Below are positions 43,133-52,120 of a DNA stretch of 64,000 bases, piece after piece. The notes under the pieces are model-generated. The model was not told the origin of the DNA. It did not search any database and worked only from the letters and a program-made list of their open reading frames with translations. Location of the stretch: the NCBI GenBank assembly GCA_964608735.1, contig CAZSPL010000001.1, forward strand, positions 12,783 to 76,782. The letters are read 5' to 3'. Positions within the stretch are counted from its first letter, which is position 1. Each line of letters opens with the position of its first letter. This stretch comes from CAZSPL01 sp964608735 (GTDB lineage Bacteria; JAJVIF01; JAPKYR01; CAZSPL01). The position numbers and the translations under genes are program-made.

Positions 43133-43191
43133 TTGTAAGCGTGACCCTCCTCGGAATTACCGGGTGACAATCGAGCATCGCCGGATGCCCG

Positions 43192-44367
43192 TCACGCCCC
43201 TTTCAGCTCTTTTACGTGCTCCCTTATGTCAGTCCTGTCTTTCAACGCGAGGTATTTTTCGAAATATTCAATCGCCGTCGCCTTGTTTCCCTGCGCTTCA
43301 TAGCAATATGCGATCTCAAGCAGTGAGGCGAGGTCCTTGGGATCCTGGTTCAGCGCGATCTTCAAATGATCTATCGCCTTGCTTAAATCGCCACTCGAAT
43401 GATATGCCCTTCCGAGAAGGTAGTTCACTTCGAGGAAAAGCGGTTCCATCGCGTATGCTTTCTTGAAATAATCGATGGCCGAAGGATAATTCTTCAGCGC
43501 CATGGCATACTGCCCCGCCTCGATGAAATCCCTGTATGTTACGGGCTCGGGACCCGCGACAGCCTGCGGAGGCTGCGCCGGAGGCTCGGCGGCCGGGGGC
43601 TCGGTGTTCGTTGCCGGAGGTTGGACAGGTGTCGGCTCCGGTTGAGTCTGTTCGGGCGGTGGCGCGGTTTCAGGCTGGGATGGAGTGGTTTCGGTAACGA
43701 CCGGCGGCTCGGGAAGGATCTGCATATCGGCGGGCGGAGCGATGTCGGCGGGGATCTGTCCGAGGTAATCTTTCGCGAGAGCGGTATATGCCCCCTGCGG
43801 GTCGAGGGCGATATATTTTTCGAGCGAAGTCTTGGCGGAGTAATGATTGCCGAGGTCGTATTCGACCTTGCCGTGGAAGAAATATGCCGGGGCGTAGGAT
43901 GTGTCCCTGTCGATGCTCATCTTGAACGCGATTTCGGCTTCGTGTGTATCGCCCTTCTTCATGTAAACGAATGCCCTGTAGAAATATGCCCTTCCATTGT
44001 GGCCGTTGAGTTTTATCGCCTTGTCGAGTACTTCCGCGGCCTTGTCGTATTCCTTGAAGTAGTTGTGCAGTATGCCGAGGTTTAGCAGGGCTTCGTAGGA
44101 GTTGGGCGCGAGGTCGAGGATCTGCATGTAGGCGTCGACGGCTTCGCGGTAACGTGTCTGCGCGTCGCCCGGCCGGTTCTCCTGTTGATACGCCACCGCC
44201 TGTTCCGCGAGGGCGATGGCATCTTTCTGGAGTGCGGCGATGCGAATGGTCTTATCCCTGCCCGCGCATGACGCCATCATCGCGGGAAGGATTAGCAGAA
44301 GCAGAATGAACGCGGGCGGCACGCCCGTGCTCCAGTTCGGGTGTTTATTATTCAGAATCTGTCTCAT
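43192..44367 (-). CDS. TPR-repeat lipoprotein
   Basis: The 391-residue protein has a lipoprotein signal (AFILLLLILPAMMASC), N-terminal tetratricopeptide repeats (about residues 50-185: NSYEALLNLGILHNYFKEYD, GRAYFYRAFVYMKKGDTHEA), a Pro/Glu/Thr-rich linker (about 190-270) and a second repeat group (about 275-385: YPSAIDYFKKAYAMEP, DLASLLEIAYCYEAQGNKAT). It is probably a periplasmic scaffold. The N-terminal NWSTGVPPA is coded by a GC-rich palindrome like the one at 22140. It begins inside the 3' end of cutA (20-base overlap). Confidence 0.87.
   Translation of the reverse strand: MRQILNNKHPNWSTGVPPAFILLLLILPAMMASCAGRDKTIRIAALQKDAIALAEQAVAYQQENRPGDAQTRYREAVDAYMQILDLAPNSYEALLNLGILHNYFKEYDKAAEVLDKAIKLNGHNGRAYFYRAFVYMKKGDTHEAEIAFKMSIDRDTSYAPAYFFHGKVEYDLGNHYSAKTSLEKYIALDPQGAYTALAKDYLGQIPADIAPPADMQILPEPPVVTETTPSQPETAPPPEQTQPEPTPVQPPATNTEPPAAEPPAQPPQAVAGPEPVTYRDFIEAGQYAMALKNYPSAIDYFKKAYAMEPLFLEVNYLLGRAYHSSGDLSKAIDHLKIALNQDPKDLASLLEIAYCYEAQGNKATAIEYFEKYLALKDRTDIREHVKELKGA
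44313..44327. repeat. REP-like palindrome inside the TPR lipoprotein gene
   Basis: CGGGCG-GCA-CGCCCG lies in the codons for the residues just before the signal peptide core. On the coding strand it reads GGAGCACGGGCGTGCCGCC, resembling GGAGCGCGGGCGTCCCGCC at 22135-22153. Confidence 0.6.
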
Positions 44368-44701
44368 CCCGTCTACCCTCCGAAACGGAGTCGTCTATCC
44401 ATCCGAGATATGATTCGCTTCCCGCCTCTATCGGCAGGGCGATGATTTCCGGTACATCATAACCGTGAAGCTCGCCTACCCGCTCTTTCAACCGGTCGAA
44501 CATCGCGCGCGTGGTCTTGATTGTCAACAGCTCCTCGGCATCGACTGTCACTTCGCCTTCCCAGCGGTAGATTGAGTCGACCTTGCAAATACTGACGCAC
44601 GCCGCAAGCCTTTCGTTTACAAGAATAGCAGCCATCTCTTTTGCAAGTTCGCCCGCGGGAACTGTTACATAGACAACGATGTAGCCTGTATCCGCCGCCA
44701 C
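44348..44701 (-). CDS. cutA: Divalent-cation tolerance protein CutA
   Basis: The 117-residue protein matches the trimeric CutA1 family: YIVVYVTVPAGELAKEMA, the conserved LAACVSI, IYRWEGEVTVDAEELLTIKT and the C-terminal HGYDVPEIIALPI...YLGWIDDSV. CutA was linked to copper tolerance in E. coli; its molecular role is still unclear. GTG 44701 follows AGGAG by five bases. It overlaps the downstream lipoprotein gene by 20 bases and is divergent from murG. Confidence 0.95.
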   Translation of the reverse strand: MAADTGYIVVYVTVPAGELAKEMAAILVNERLAACVSICKVDSIYRWEGEVTVDAEELLTIKTTRAMFDRLKERVGELHGYDVPEIIALPIEAGSESYLGWIDDSVSEGRRDETDSE

Positions 44702-44854
44702 ACCACGCTCCTGTCACGGCAAGCCCGAATCGTCTATTTTATCAAAACCGCGGGTTTCTGACAATTTATGGCTCATGTCCATTTCCATGCCGGCGTGGAA
44801 CATTTGCCCTCCGAGCCGGTCGTGTATACAATTGCTCGAAAGGAGGACACCGTT

Positions 44855-45982
44855 GTGGCCATTCGCGGAATGATTACAGGCGGCGGCACCGGGGGGCATG
44901 TCTATCCAGGGCTGGCGCTTGTCGAACGAATAAGGAACTCGCACCCCGATGCCGTATTCGCATGGGTCGGCAACCCGGACAAGGTGGAATCGAGAGTGGT
45001 TCCGCGCGAGGGAATCGAGTTTTTCAGCATACGCATCCGTGGATTGCGCCGCAGGATGGACCCGGCATCGATTCTGAGGAACATCGCCACATTGTTCCAG
45101 GCGGGAAGCGCGATGAAGCAGGCGGGGAAGCTGATAGCTTCATTCAAGCCCGATTTCATATTGGGGACGGGAGGATATGTCTCCGGGCCGGTAATAGCGC
45201 AGGCATCGCGGATGAAAATCCCGACGTTCCTCATCGAACCGAATTCATATCCCGGGCTGACGGTGCGCTGGCTCTCCAAAAAGGTCAACCGGATATATCT
45301 CGGAAGCGAGGATGCGAAACGGCATCTTCCCGGCGCGAATTGCCTCGTGACGGGCGTGCCGGTCACGAAGCGGATTATCAACACCACGCGCGAGGAGGGC
45401 ATCCCGGCTATGGGCCTGCTCAAGGGGAAACCGTGCATGCTTGTCGTGGGCGGCTCGCAGGGCGCCGAAAATATCAACCGCGCGGTAATCGAATTCGTGA
45501 AGATAGCATCGGAAAAAGAACCCGTGCTGCTCCGGGACACGCAGATACTTCACCAGACCGGCGGCAAGGGTCCGGCCGAACTCGAAGGCCTGCGGTGGGA
45601 TTTTCCCGATGCGGATTACGTGAAGGTGGATTATATCGACCGCATGGCCCACGCGCTGGCGGCCGCGGATATAGTGGTAAGCCGCGCCGGCGCCGCGACA
45701 TTGAGCGAGATAAAGGCAAGGGGGCTGCCGTCGGTGCTGATCCCCTACCCTTATGCCGCCGAGGGGCACCAGTTGAAGAATGCCCGCGCGATGGAAGGCC
45801 GAATGGCATCGGTCGTCATCGAGGACCGCGAGCTCACCGGCGAGACGCTTTTCGCGCATGTCATACCGCTGATGAAGAACGAGAGCCTGAGGCAACAGAT
45901 GGGCGCGAAGGCGAAGGAGATGTACAATCCTCGCAGCCTGGACATCATCTACTCGGATATCTTCAAGACAATCGGGGAATAA
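44855..45982 (+). CDS. murG: UDP-GlcNAc:undecaprenyl-PP-MurNAc-pentapeptide N-acetylglucosaminyltransferase
   Basis: Makes lipid II from lipid I at the inner face of the membrane. The 375-residue GT28 protein has the Gly-rich loop GGGTGGHVYPGLA (residues 9-21), the second loop LGTGGYVSGP, GGSQGAENIN, the UDP-GlcNAc site SRAGAATLSEI and YPYAAEGHQLKNA. GTG 44855 is chosen because AGGAGG (about 44839-44844) precedes it and the Gly-rich loop then lies at the usual distance; the frame is open back to 44768. No other mur genes are adjacent, so it is outside a classical dcw cluster. Confidence 0.95.
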   Translation: MAIRGMITGGGTGGHVYPGLALVERIRNSHPDAVFAWVGNPDKVESRVVPREGIEFFSIRIRGLRRRMDPASILRNIATLFQAGSAMKQAGKLIASFKPDFILGTGGYVSGPVIAQASRMKIPTFLIEPNSYPGLTVRWLSKKVNRIYLGSEDAKRHLPGANCLVTGVPVTKRIINTTREEGIPAMGLLKGKPCMLVVGGSQGAENINRAVIEFVKIASEKEPVLLRDTQILHQTGGKGPAELEGLRWDFPDADYVKVDYIDRMAHALAAADIVVSRAGAATLSEIKARGLPSVLIPYPYAAEGHQLKNARAMEGRMASVVIEDRELTGETLFAHVIPLMKNESLRQQMGAKAKEMYNPRSLDIIYSDIFKTIGE

Positions 45983-45988
45983 TTTGAA

Positions 45989-46450
45989 TCAGCTTACGGC
46001 CTGGTTCGTGTAGTTTATCTTCAGGTCGCTGTGAATGCGCCTCAGTTCGGTCATCGTTGCCGCGTCGAGATCTTTCTCGGCGTGGTTGAGGATAACGCCG
46101 AAGAGGTCGATGAGTTTCCGCGCTTCACCGAGGTCCTTCACGGTAAGCCGCGTTACCGGGTTGGGTATCAGGCCTATGTGAACCCACACATGCTCGGCTA
46201 TCATCCTGAGAAGCAGGAAAATTGTACTGGTATATTTAAAGCTATCCTCGGCTTCCTTCTGCAGGCTCTCCTTCTCTTCATCGGTCATCTCGGTTTTGCT
46301 CATCTCGGGCGACTCGCTCTCTTCGCCGCGCGGGGAATTCGCGGGGGGCTGCTTTTCCTCGCGCTTCGGAGTTTCGGGCTTGTCATCCTCGATCCCGCGT
46401 CTATCGATAATCCTGAATTTGGGTTCTTCTTCCCTTTTATCTTTCGCCAT
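45989..46450 (-). CDS. DUF1844-domain protein
   Basis: The 153-residue protein has a charged, Glu/Lys/Pro-rich N-terminal half (residues 1-70, likely disordered) and a C-terminal DUF1844-like helical domain (STIFLLLRMIAEHVWVHIGL, PNPVTRLTVKDLGEARKLID, LGVILNHAEKDL type). This family is widespread in diverse phyla, is often short and has no known role. ATG 46450 is chosen with GGAGG six bases upstream. It is convergent with murG (six-base gap) and divergent from ispH. Confidence 0.87.
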   Translation of the reverse strand: MAKDKREEEPKFRIIDRRGIEDDKPETPKREEKQPPANSPRGEESESPEMSKTEMTDEEKESLQKEAEDSFKYTSTIFLLLRMIAEHVWVHIGLIPNPVTRLTVKDLGEARKLIDLFGVILNHAEKDLDAATMTELRRIHSDLKINYTNQAVS

Positions 46451-46482
46451 GCGGCCCTCCATGCTGATAATCGAGCGCCCGG

Positions 46483-46554
46483 ATTATACCACATCAAAGC
46501 GGCGGATAGTCCATGCGAAATACGCATGTCGAGGGGGAGCGCATCTGATATAAT
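46483..46554. promoter_or_regulatory. Divergent extended -10 promoters of the DUF1844 gene and ispH
   Basis: On the minus strand TGGTATAAT (46491-46483) and on the plus strand TGATATAAT (46546-46554) are both extended -10 elements (TGnTATAAT) with no good -35. Between them lies the palindrome ATGCG-AAATA-CGCAT (46513-46527), a possible shared operator. Confidence 0.6.
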
Positions 46555-46590
46555 CGTTCGTGGATTACCGATTGCGCGCGGATTGAAGCC

Positions 46591-47517
46591 ATGAAGAAAG
46601 TTTACATAGCGAAGAAAGCGGGATTCTGCCACGGCGTCGAACGAGCGCTGGACATCGTGCTGCGCAAAGCTCATGACGAAGACCAGACACCGATGTACAC
46701 CTACGGCCCGCTCATACATAATCCCCACGTCGTGAGGCGTCTCGCCGCGCTCGGCGTGAAGGCTATCGACAACATCGACGATATCCCGGTGGGGGCATAT
46801 CTGGTAATCCGCTCGCACGGCATCGGTCCGACGGAGCGCAACAAGCTGAAGGAGCGCGACCTGAGGATCATCGACGCCACATGTCTCCACGTGAAAAACC
46901 TGCAGAAGATCGTTTGCGATCTCTATGGCGCGGGGTATCGAATAATCATCCTCGGATTGAAAGACCATCCCGAAATAAAGGCGCTGCGCGATTTCTGCGG
47001 CGACGATTGCACTATCATCGACAACCTCGACGACCTGCCCGTATTCGACACCAACCCGGGCAAAGTGGGGGTTGTCGCGCAGACGACCCTCAGCATGGAA
47101 TTCTTCGAGAAAGCCATCAAGCATTTCCTAAGCCAGCCCATAGATGAGCTCGCCATCAAGGAGACCATCTGCTACGCCACTATCCGGCGTCAGGAAGCGG
47201 CCAGGGAGCTGGCGGACAAGGTCGAGCTGATGATTGTGATAGGCGGGTTCGATTCATCCAACACCAAGAAGCTCGTGGAAGTATGCCGCTCGCGCGGAGT
47301 CGAGACGCATCACGTCGAAAGCCCCGAGCAGATAGATGATAAATGGCTCGAAGGGGTCAGCAATATCGGCATCACAGCCGGCGCATCGACCCCCGACTGG
47401 ATGCTCGACCATGTCCTGAGAGACCTTGAAGAGAAGGGCTATCACTACGCATCTTCCGATGAAGACCTCCAGGATGGCCTTTTCGACCACGTGCCTGAGA
47501 ACGAGGGGTGCGCATAA
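46591..47517 (+). CDS. ispH: 4-hydroxy-3-methylbut-2-enyl diphosphate reductase
   Basis: Last enzyme of the MEP isoprenoid pathway, making IPP and DMAPP with an iron-sulfur cluster. The 308-residue protein keeps the three cluster cysteines, Cys13 (KAGFCHGVERA), Cys98 (DATCLHV) and Cys194 (ETICYAT), plus YTYGPLIHNPHVV, RSHGIGP, VVAQTTLS and GITAGASTP. It starts at ATG 46591 and is followed by der with almost no gap, so the two are likely one operon. Confidence 0.97.
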   Translation: MKKVYIAKKAGFCHGVERALDIVLRKAHDEDQTPMYTYGPLIHNPHVVRRLAALGVKAIDNIDDIPVGAYLVIRSHGIGPTERNKLKERDLRIIDATCLHVKNLQKIVCDLYGAGYRIIILGLKDHPEIKALRDFCGDDCTIIDNLDDLPVFDTNPGKVGVVAQTTLSMEFFEKAIKHFLSQPIDELAIKETICYATIRRQEAARELADKVELMIVIGGFDSSNTKKLVEVCRSRGVETHHVESPEQIDDKWLEGVSNIGITAGASTPDWMLDHVLRDLEEKGYHYASSDEDLQDGLFDHVPENEGCA

Positions 47518-47518
47518 T

Positions 47519-48862
47519 ATGCCAATACCGCCCGTAATCGCCATCATCGGACGTCCCAACGTGGGAAAATCGACCCTATTCAACCGGCTGATAGGACACC
47601 GAAGGGCTATCGTCGACAAGGAGTCGGGGATCACACGCGACAGGCTGGAAGAAGATTTCGATTGGGACGGCAGGATGTACCGGCTTATCGATCTCGCGGG
47701 ATGGGACAAGCCGGGGGACAGCGATATCAAGGCCGAAGCCATGGTGCAGATCGAGATAGCGCTGGAAAAAGCGGATGTGATATTGATGATGGTCGATTCA
47801 GGCGACGGGCTGACATCAGCCGATACCGAGATCGGCCGCATGGCGCACAGGAGCGGCAAACCTGTCATCCTTGCCGCGAATAAGTCCGACCACAAGGGAT
47901 CGCCCGAAACCATCAACGAATTTTACACGCTCGGACTCGGCGAGCCCATTCCGATAAGCGCGCAGCATTCATACAACATCGACGAGCTATTAGACATCCT
48001 TGCAAAGACATGCAAGGGCGCGAAGATCGATCTCGACAAACCGGCGGATGATGATGTGATCGATATTGCCATCATCGGGAAGCAGAACGTCGGGAAATCG
48101 ACGATGCTGAATTCCATGCTCGGCGAGTACCGCGCGATAGTGAGCGATATCCCGGGAACGACGCGCGACTCTGTGGATGCGCGGCTCAAGGTAAACGACC
48201 GGGAATTCCGTATCGTCGATACCGCCGGGATGAAGCGCGTGGCGAAAAAGATATCCGATGTCGATTTCTACTCGGTACGCCGCGCGCAGGACAGCCTCGA
48301 CCGTGCGGACGTCGCGCTGCTGATGCTCGACGTACAGGATGGCGTCACCGCGACCGATGCGGCGATAGCAGGGCGTATCCAGCAATCGCGCAAGGCATAT
48401 GTCGTCCTCGCCAACAAATGGGACCTGACATCCGACGATACGCGGAAGCATCGCGAGGAATTCGCGAAGCACATCGAGAAGAAACTGCATTTTCTGCAGG
48501 ACGCACCGGTCGTTTTTACGAGCGGATTGGATGACAAGGGCATCGACGAGATATTCGAATGGGCCGCGATAGCTCATGATAACTGGGGCAAGCGGCTTTC
48601 CACGGGGCAGTTGAATGCGTCGCTGGAGAAATATATCCAGCACAGGCCGCCGCCGGCGTACCGAGGCAAGAGGCTCAATTTTTTCTATGCCACGCAGCCG
48701 AAGATTAAACCTCCCACGATAGTGGCATTCGTGAATTCACCGTCATCCGTGAGGCAGAGCTATATAAGGTACCTGCAGAAGCAGTTGCGGGCCGAACATG
48801 ATTTCCGCGGCACACCCGTAGAGATGTTCTTCAAGCGAAGAACGAAAAAAAGCAGAACGTAG
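47519..48862 (+). CDS. der: Ribosome-assembly GTPase Der (EngA)
   Basis: The 447-residue protein has two tandem GTPase domains, with P-loops GRPNVGKSTLFN and GKQNVGKSTMLN, switch regions GITRDR and GTTRDSVD, G4 motifs ANKSD and ANKWD, and a C-terminal KH-like domain (RPPPAYRGKRLNFFYATQP). Der is essential for 50S subunit maturation. ATG 47519 is chosen because the longer frame from 47426 lies inside ispH. Confidence 0.97.
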   Translation: MPIPPVIAIIGRPNVGKSTLFNRLIGHRRAIVDKESGITRDRLEEDFDWDGRMYRLIDLAGWDKPGDSDIKAEAMVQIEIALEKADVILMMVDSGDGLTSADTEIGRMAHRSGKPVILAANKSDHKGSPETINEFYTLGLGEPIPISAQHSYNIDELLDILAKTCKGAKIDLDKPADDDVIDIAIIGKQNVGKSTMLNSMLGEYRAIVSDIPGTTRDSVDARLKVNDREFRIVDTAGMKRVAKKISDVDFYSVRRAQDSLDRADVALLMLDVQDGVTATDAAIAGRIQQSRKAYVVLANKWDLTSDDTRKHREEFAKHIEKKLHFLQDAPVVFTSGLDDKGIDEIFEWAAIAHDNWGKRLSTGQLNASLEKYIQHRPPPAYRGKRLNFFYATQPKIKPPTIVAFVNSPSSVRQSYIRYLQKQLRAEHDFRGTPVEMFFKRRTKKSRT

Positions 48863-48884
48863 TGTCCTATCCCCCCATCCACAT

Positions 48885-49013
48885 CAATAAAAAAAACCCG
48901 AGCCCCGACCGTCAGGGAGGGGACACCGATCGAAACCTAATACTCCCCAGGAGTCCCCTCCCACCCGGACCGGTGCCACGGGTACGCGAGTCCGCGAGCT
49001 TACCCGTGTCTTC
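48885..49013. repeat. Palindromic repeat element, copy 1
   Basis: The spacer between der and plsY holds repeat units also found at 54384-54748. A 39-base block (48972-49010) starting GGTGCCACGGGTACG is identical to 54420-54458. It folds into a stem-in-stem: CACGGGTA pairs with TACCCGTG, and CGCG with CGCG inside. A 29-base block (48897-48925) is the exact reverse complement of 54629-54657. No open frame uses it. Confidence 0.85.
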
Positions 49014-49091
49014 GTCCAATTCCGGGTGGCATCACCTTTTTGCCGCAAGACATACATTTAAGCTATAATTCCACAATCAACACCAACGGCG

Positions 49092-49934
49092 ATGGAGCGT
49101 ATTTTGGATCCGACCGTTAAATGCTTTCTTTTCGCGGTGGGGGCATATCTCATTGGATCAATTCCGGTAGGACTCATCATCAGCCAGATTTGGGCGGGGA
49201 TCGATATTCGCGAGTACGGCTCCGGCAATATCGGGATGACCAACGTCTACCGCACACTCCGGCACAGCCATGGGCACCTGCCCTGGCTTATGACCCTCGC
49301 GCTCGATTTCGCCAAGGGATATCTGCCGGTGCATCTTTCGATAAGGTGGCTGTCTTCGGGAGACCAGACTGTCGGGGCGATTTTCTCGATATATATCGCG
49401 CTCATTGTCCTCGCGGTGATGCTCGGCAACATGTTCCCGATTTACATCTACTTTAAGGGAGGCAAGGGGATCGCGACAGGACTCGGAGTATTCTCGGCAC
49501 TGATCGGTTTCTATATCCTGATTCCCGTGTTCGTATTCTTCATCTTCCTCGTGATTTCAAGAATGGTGAGCATCGGCTCGATGGCGGCGGCCATAGCCAT
49601 GCCGGTCACGTTCTTCGTGATGGGCAAATACCAGCTCGGCATGTTCAACCCGGACAACCCGGATTTCCAGACCCTGCTCGGACCGCCGTCGCCAGTGATT
49701 TACATCGCGTTCACCATAATTATCGCGGTGGTTATATTCCTCAAGCACAAGGCGAACATCAAGCGCATCATCGCCGGCACTGAAAAGAAGATCTGGTCTT
49801 CGAAGATGGGCGATGCGAGCACGCCGGAAGCTGAATCGGTCGAGGAAGCACCTGTCGTCGAGGCGCCCGTGGATGCCGAGCCTGCCGAGGCGGAGGAGGA
49901 AGAACCGCCGGTGGAGGCTGATGCGGATGACTGA
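49092..49934 (+). CDS. plsY: Glycerol-3-phosphate acyltransferase PlsY
   Basis: Acylates glycerol 3-phosphate with acyl-phosphate, the first step of phospholipid synthesis. The membrane protein has about five helices and the three PlsY motifs: GSIPVGLIIS, the glycerol-phosphate motif SGNIGMTNVYRTL, and GGKGIATGLGV. At 280 residues it is longer than the usual 200. A middle insert (PDNPDFQTLLGPPSP) and an acidic C-terminal tail of about 40 residues (Glu/Ala/Pro-rich) account for this. It is followed by gpsA with the genes overlapping by 8 bases, a logical pairing since gpsA makes its substrate. Confidence 0.93.
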   Translation: MERILDPTVKCFLFAVGAYLIGSIPVGLIISQIWAGIDIREYGSGNIGMTNVYRTLRHSHGHLPWLMTLALDFAKGYLPVHLSIRWLSSGDQTVGAIFSIYIALIVLAVMLGNMFPIYIYFKGGKGIATGLGVFSALIGFYILIPVFVFFIFLVISRMVSIGSMAAAIAMPVTFFVMGKYQLGMFNPDNPDFQTLLGPPSPVIYIAFTIIIAVVIFLKHKANIKRIIAGTEKKIWSSKMGDASTPEAESVEEAPVVEAPVDAEPAEAEEEEPPVEADADD

Positions 49935-50943
49935 TGAGTCGTTCGCAAGGCGAAGCATCGCGGTCATCGGCGCGGGCGCATGGGGCACAACGCTCGCCGA
50001 CCTTATCGCGTCACAGGATTATCTCGTACGCCTCTGGTGCTTCGAGGCGGAAGTCGCGGAACAGATAAGCGCGACGCGGGAAAACGTGACTTACCTCAAA
50101 GGAATCAATCTCAGTAAAAATATATCGCCTACGGTGGATATCGAAGAAGCGCTCAGTGGAACCGGCCTGGTGCTGTTCGTGGTGCCGACGCAGTATTTCC
50201 GCTCCATCGCGAAGAAATGCACCCCCTTCGTTACAGACGGATGTTATGTCCTCTCGTGCAGCAAGGGATTCGAGATAGACTCGTTCAAACGTATGAGCGA
50301 AATTCTCGACGAGGAATGGCAAGGGATGAGTTTTTCATCTGGCGTATTATCGGGGCCCAACCTGTCGCGCGAAATAGCGTCGCGCAAGCCCGCGGTGACC
50401 CTCATCGCGAGCGCTAACGATGAACTCGTAAGAACATTCCAGGAACTGCTGAGCTGCAAATATTTCAGGGCCTATGCGGGCACCGATGTCATCGGCACCG
50501 AACTCGGCGGGGCATTGAAGAATGTCATCGCGATCGCGTCCGGCGTGACATACGGTCTGGGCTTCGGCCATAACACGCTCGCGAGCCTCATCACGCGCGG
50601 GCTGAAGGAGATGATCCGCCTCGGCGAAACGCTCGGCGCGAAAGCGGAGACATTCTACGGCGCGAGCGGGCTCGGCGACCTCATATGCACGGCGTTCAGC
50701 GAGCTTTCGCGTAACCACCAGGTAGGGCGCAGGATAGCGGCCGGTGAATCGCTGGAAGAAATTACGAGCAGCATGAAGCATGTCGCCGAGGGGGTCTTTA
50801 CTACGCGTGCCGTCAAGGCGCACAATGAGAAAGCCCGCGTCGATATGCCGATAGCGGATGAAGTATACAGGGTTTTGTTCGAAGGACTCGAACCTCTCGA
50901 GGGTGTTCAGAATCTCATGGGGAGAAGCTTGAAAGCGGAGTAA
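49927..50943 (+). CDS. gpsA: NAD(P)H-dependent glycerol-3-phosphate dehydrogenase
   Basis: Reduces dihydroxyacetone phosphate to sn-glycerol 3-phosphate for lipid synthesis. The 338-residue protein has the Rossmann loop IGAGAWGTTLA, FVVPTQYFRSI, SCSKGFE, LSGPNLSREIA, the catalytic Lys in GTELGGALKNVIAIASG, and GLGDLICTAFSELSRNH. ATG 49927 or 49921 are both possible; GGAGG (49913-49917) precedes them. It overlaps plsY. Confidence 0.96.
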   Translation: MTDESFARRSIAVIGAGAWGTTLADLIASQDYLVRLWCFEAEVAEQISATRENVTYLKGINLSKNISPTVDIEEALSGTGLVLFVVPTQYFRSIAKKCTPFVTDGCYVLSCSKGFEIDSFKRMSEILDEEWQGMSFSSGVLSGPNLSREIASRKPAVTLIASANDELVRTFQELLSCKYFRAYAGTDVIGTELGGALKNVIAIASGVTYGLGFGHNTLASLITRGLKEMIRLGETLGAKAETFYGASGLGDLICTAFSELSRNHQVGRRIAAGESLEEITSSMKHVAEGVFTTRAVKAHNEKARVDMPIADEVYRVLFEGLEPLEGVQNLMGRSLKAE

Positions 50944-50946
50944 TTG

Positions 50947-51885
50947 ATGGATAGACCGATACTTACCATCGGCCTTGTGACATACAACTCGTCGACAACC
51001 CTCCCGGTGTGCCTTCATTCGATAGCCCGGTACTGCCCGGTCGACCAGACCGAGATAATCGCGGTCGACAACGATTCCGACGACGAGACCGGGGCCATTC
51101 TGAATGAAGTGCCGTTCGTTTCGAAAGTCATCCGCAACGAGAAGAATATCGGGTTTGCCGCCGGGGTGAACCGTCTCATCGAAGAACACAACGGGAAACA
51201 CATTCTCCTGCTCAATCCCGACTGCAAGCTCGTTTCACCGATCCTGCCGGTAATCAACGAAGTATTCAGCGAAGGCCCGAGGGTGGGGATTATCGGCGCG
51301 GATGTCCGCGACATGAACAACCGCCCGCGGGAAGCATACGGCGTGTTCCCGTCATACGACATGGTCATATGGGATTTCTCGGGGCTCAGGAAAATTTTCC
51401 CGCGGAAGAAATGGTCGACATCTCTGCCGTTCGAAGGCACCACGCCGATTGAAGTCGACTTCCCCACCGGCGCGTTCTTCTGCATTCGCGACGAAGCGCT
51501 CCTCGCGGTGAAATCATTCGATGACAAATTCTTCGCCTACTTCGAGGAGGTCGATTACGCCCTGCGGCTCAGGGACAGGGATTTCAAGGCGATGGTGCAT
51601 CCGTCGCTCAAGGTGCAGCATCTCGGCGGGAGGAGTTTTGTAAGTGCGAAGGCAAGATACGATGACGATTTTCAACTGACCTGCTATTTCGATTCGCTGT
51701 TCTGGTATTTCGAGAAGCACCGCGATTGGCGATGCGCGGAATCGTTGCGGCGATGGATTGCGCGTTTCGCGGCGACGAAGGCGTTTCTCGGTGGCGGCAG
51801 CGGATTCGGGCGAAGGCACCGGCAGGTGGCGAGGATACTCGGCAGGCTCAGGAATTCATCGGTACGCGAAATTTACGGGATGTAA
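50947..51885 (+). CDS. Family 2 glycosyltransferase
   Basis: The 312-residue protein is a GT-A fold glycosyltransferase of the rhamnosyltransferase-like group: TIGLVTYNSSTTLPVCL, EIIAVDNDSDDET, NEKNIGFAAGVNRLI, LLLNPDCKL (the DxD-like metal site) and a C-terminal FDDKFFAYFEEVDYALRL. The tail is basic. It starts three bases after gpsA (an in-frame TTG precedes the ATG). It probably adds a sugar to an envelope polysaccharide; donor and acceptor are unknown, and no other polysaccharide genes are adjacent. Confidence 0.9.
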   Translation: MDRPILTIGLVTYNSSTTLPVCLHSIARYCPVDQTEIIAVDNDSDDETGAILNEVPFVSKVIRNEKNIGFAAGVNRLIEEHNGKHILLLNPDCKLVSPILPVINEVFSEGPRVGIIGADVRDMNNRPREAYGVFPSYDMVIWDFSGLRKIFPRKKWSTSLPFEGTTPIEVDFPTGAFFCIRDEALLAVKSFDDKFFAYFEEVDYALRLRDRDFKAMVHPSLKVQHLGGRSFVSAKARYDDDFQLTCYFDSLFWYFEKHRDWRCAESLRRWIARFAATKAFLGGGSGFGRRHRQVARILGRLRNSSVREIYGM

Positions 51886-51892
51886 AAAAGTA

Positions 51893-52088
51893 GGGACAGT
51901 GGGCCTGTTGAAAAAGTCGGGTAGCGCGTATCTATTCGCACTCTTGTGCGACGGCGTAGCCGCGATGCGCGCTCGACGATGAGGGCGGATTTCCGCGTCG
52001 ACCATTGATGCATATCGTAGTTTCATGTCGCTCAAATCCGCCCTACCCAAATCCAGCATGCTTGCTTTTTCAACAGGCCCACTGTCCC
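51893..52088. mobile_element. MITE/REP-like element with 24-base perfect terminal inverted repeats
   Basis: The ends 51893-51916 (GGGACAGTGGGCCTGTTG...) and 52065-52088 are exact reverse complements over 24 bases. Inside, GGGTAG/CTACCC and an 11-bp pair AGGGCGGATTT (51982-51992) / AAATCCGCCCT (52034-52044) nest in the same order, and a small hairpin CGCAC-TCTT-GTGCG lies at 51937-51950. The 196-base unit has no frame. It could be a non-autonomous mobile element or a structured RNA between the glycosyltransferase and the propeller lipoprotein. Confidence 0.75.
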
Positions 52089-52120
52089 TGCTTTTCTCAA
52101 ATCTGTGATAACATGAGTAT

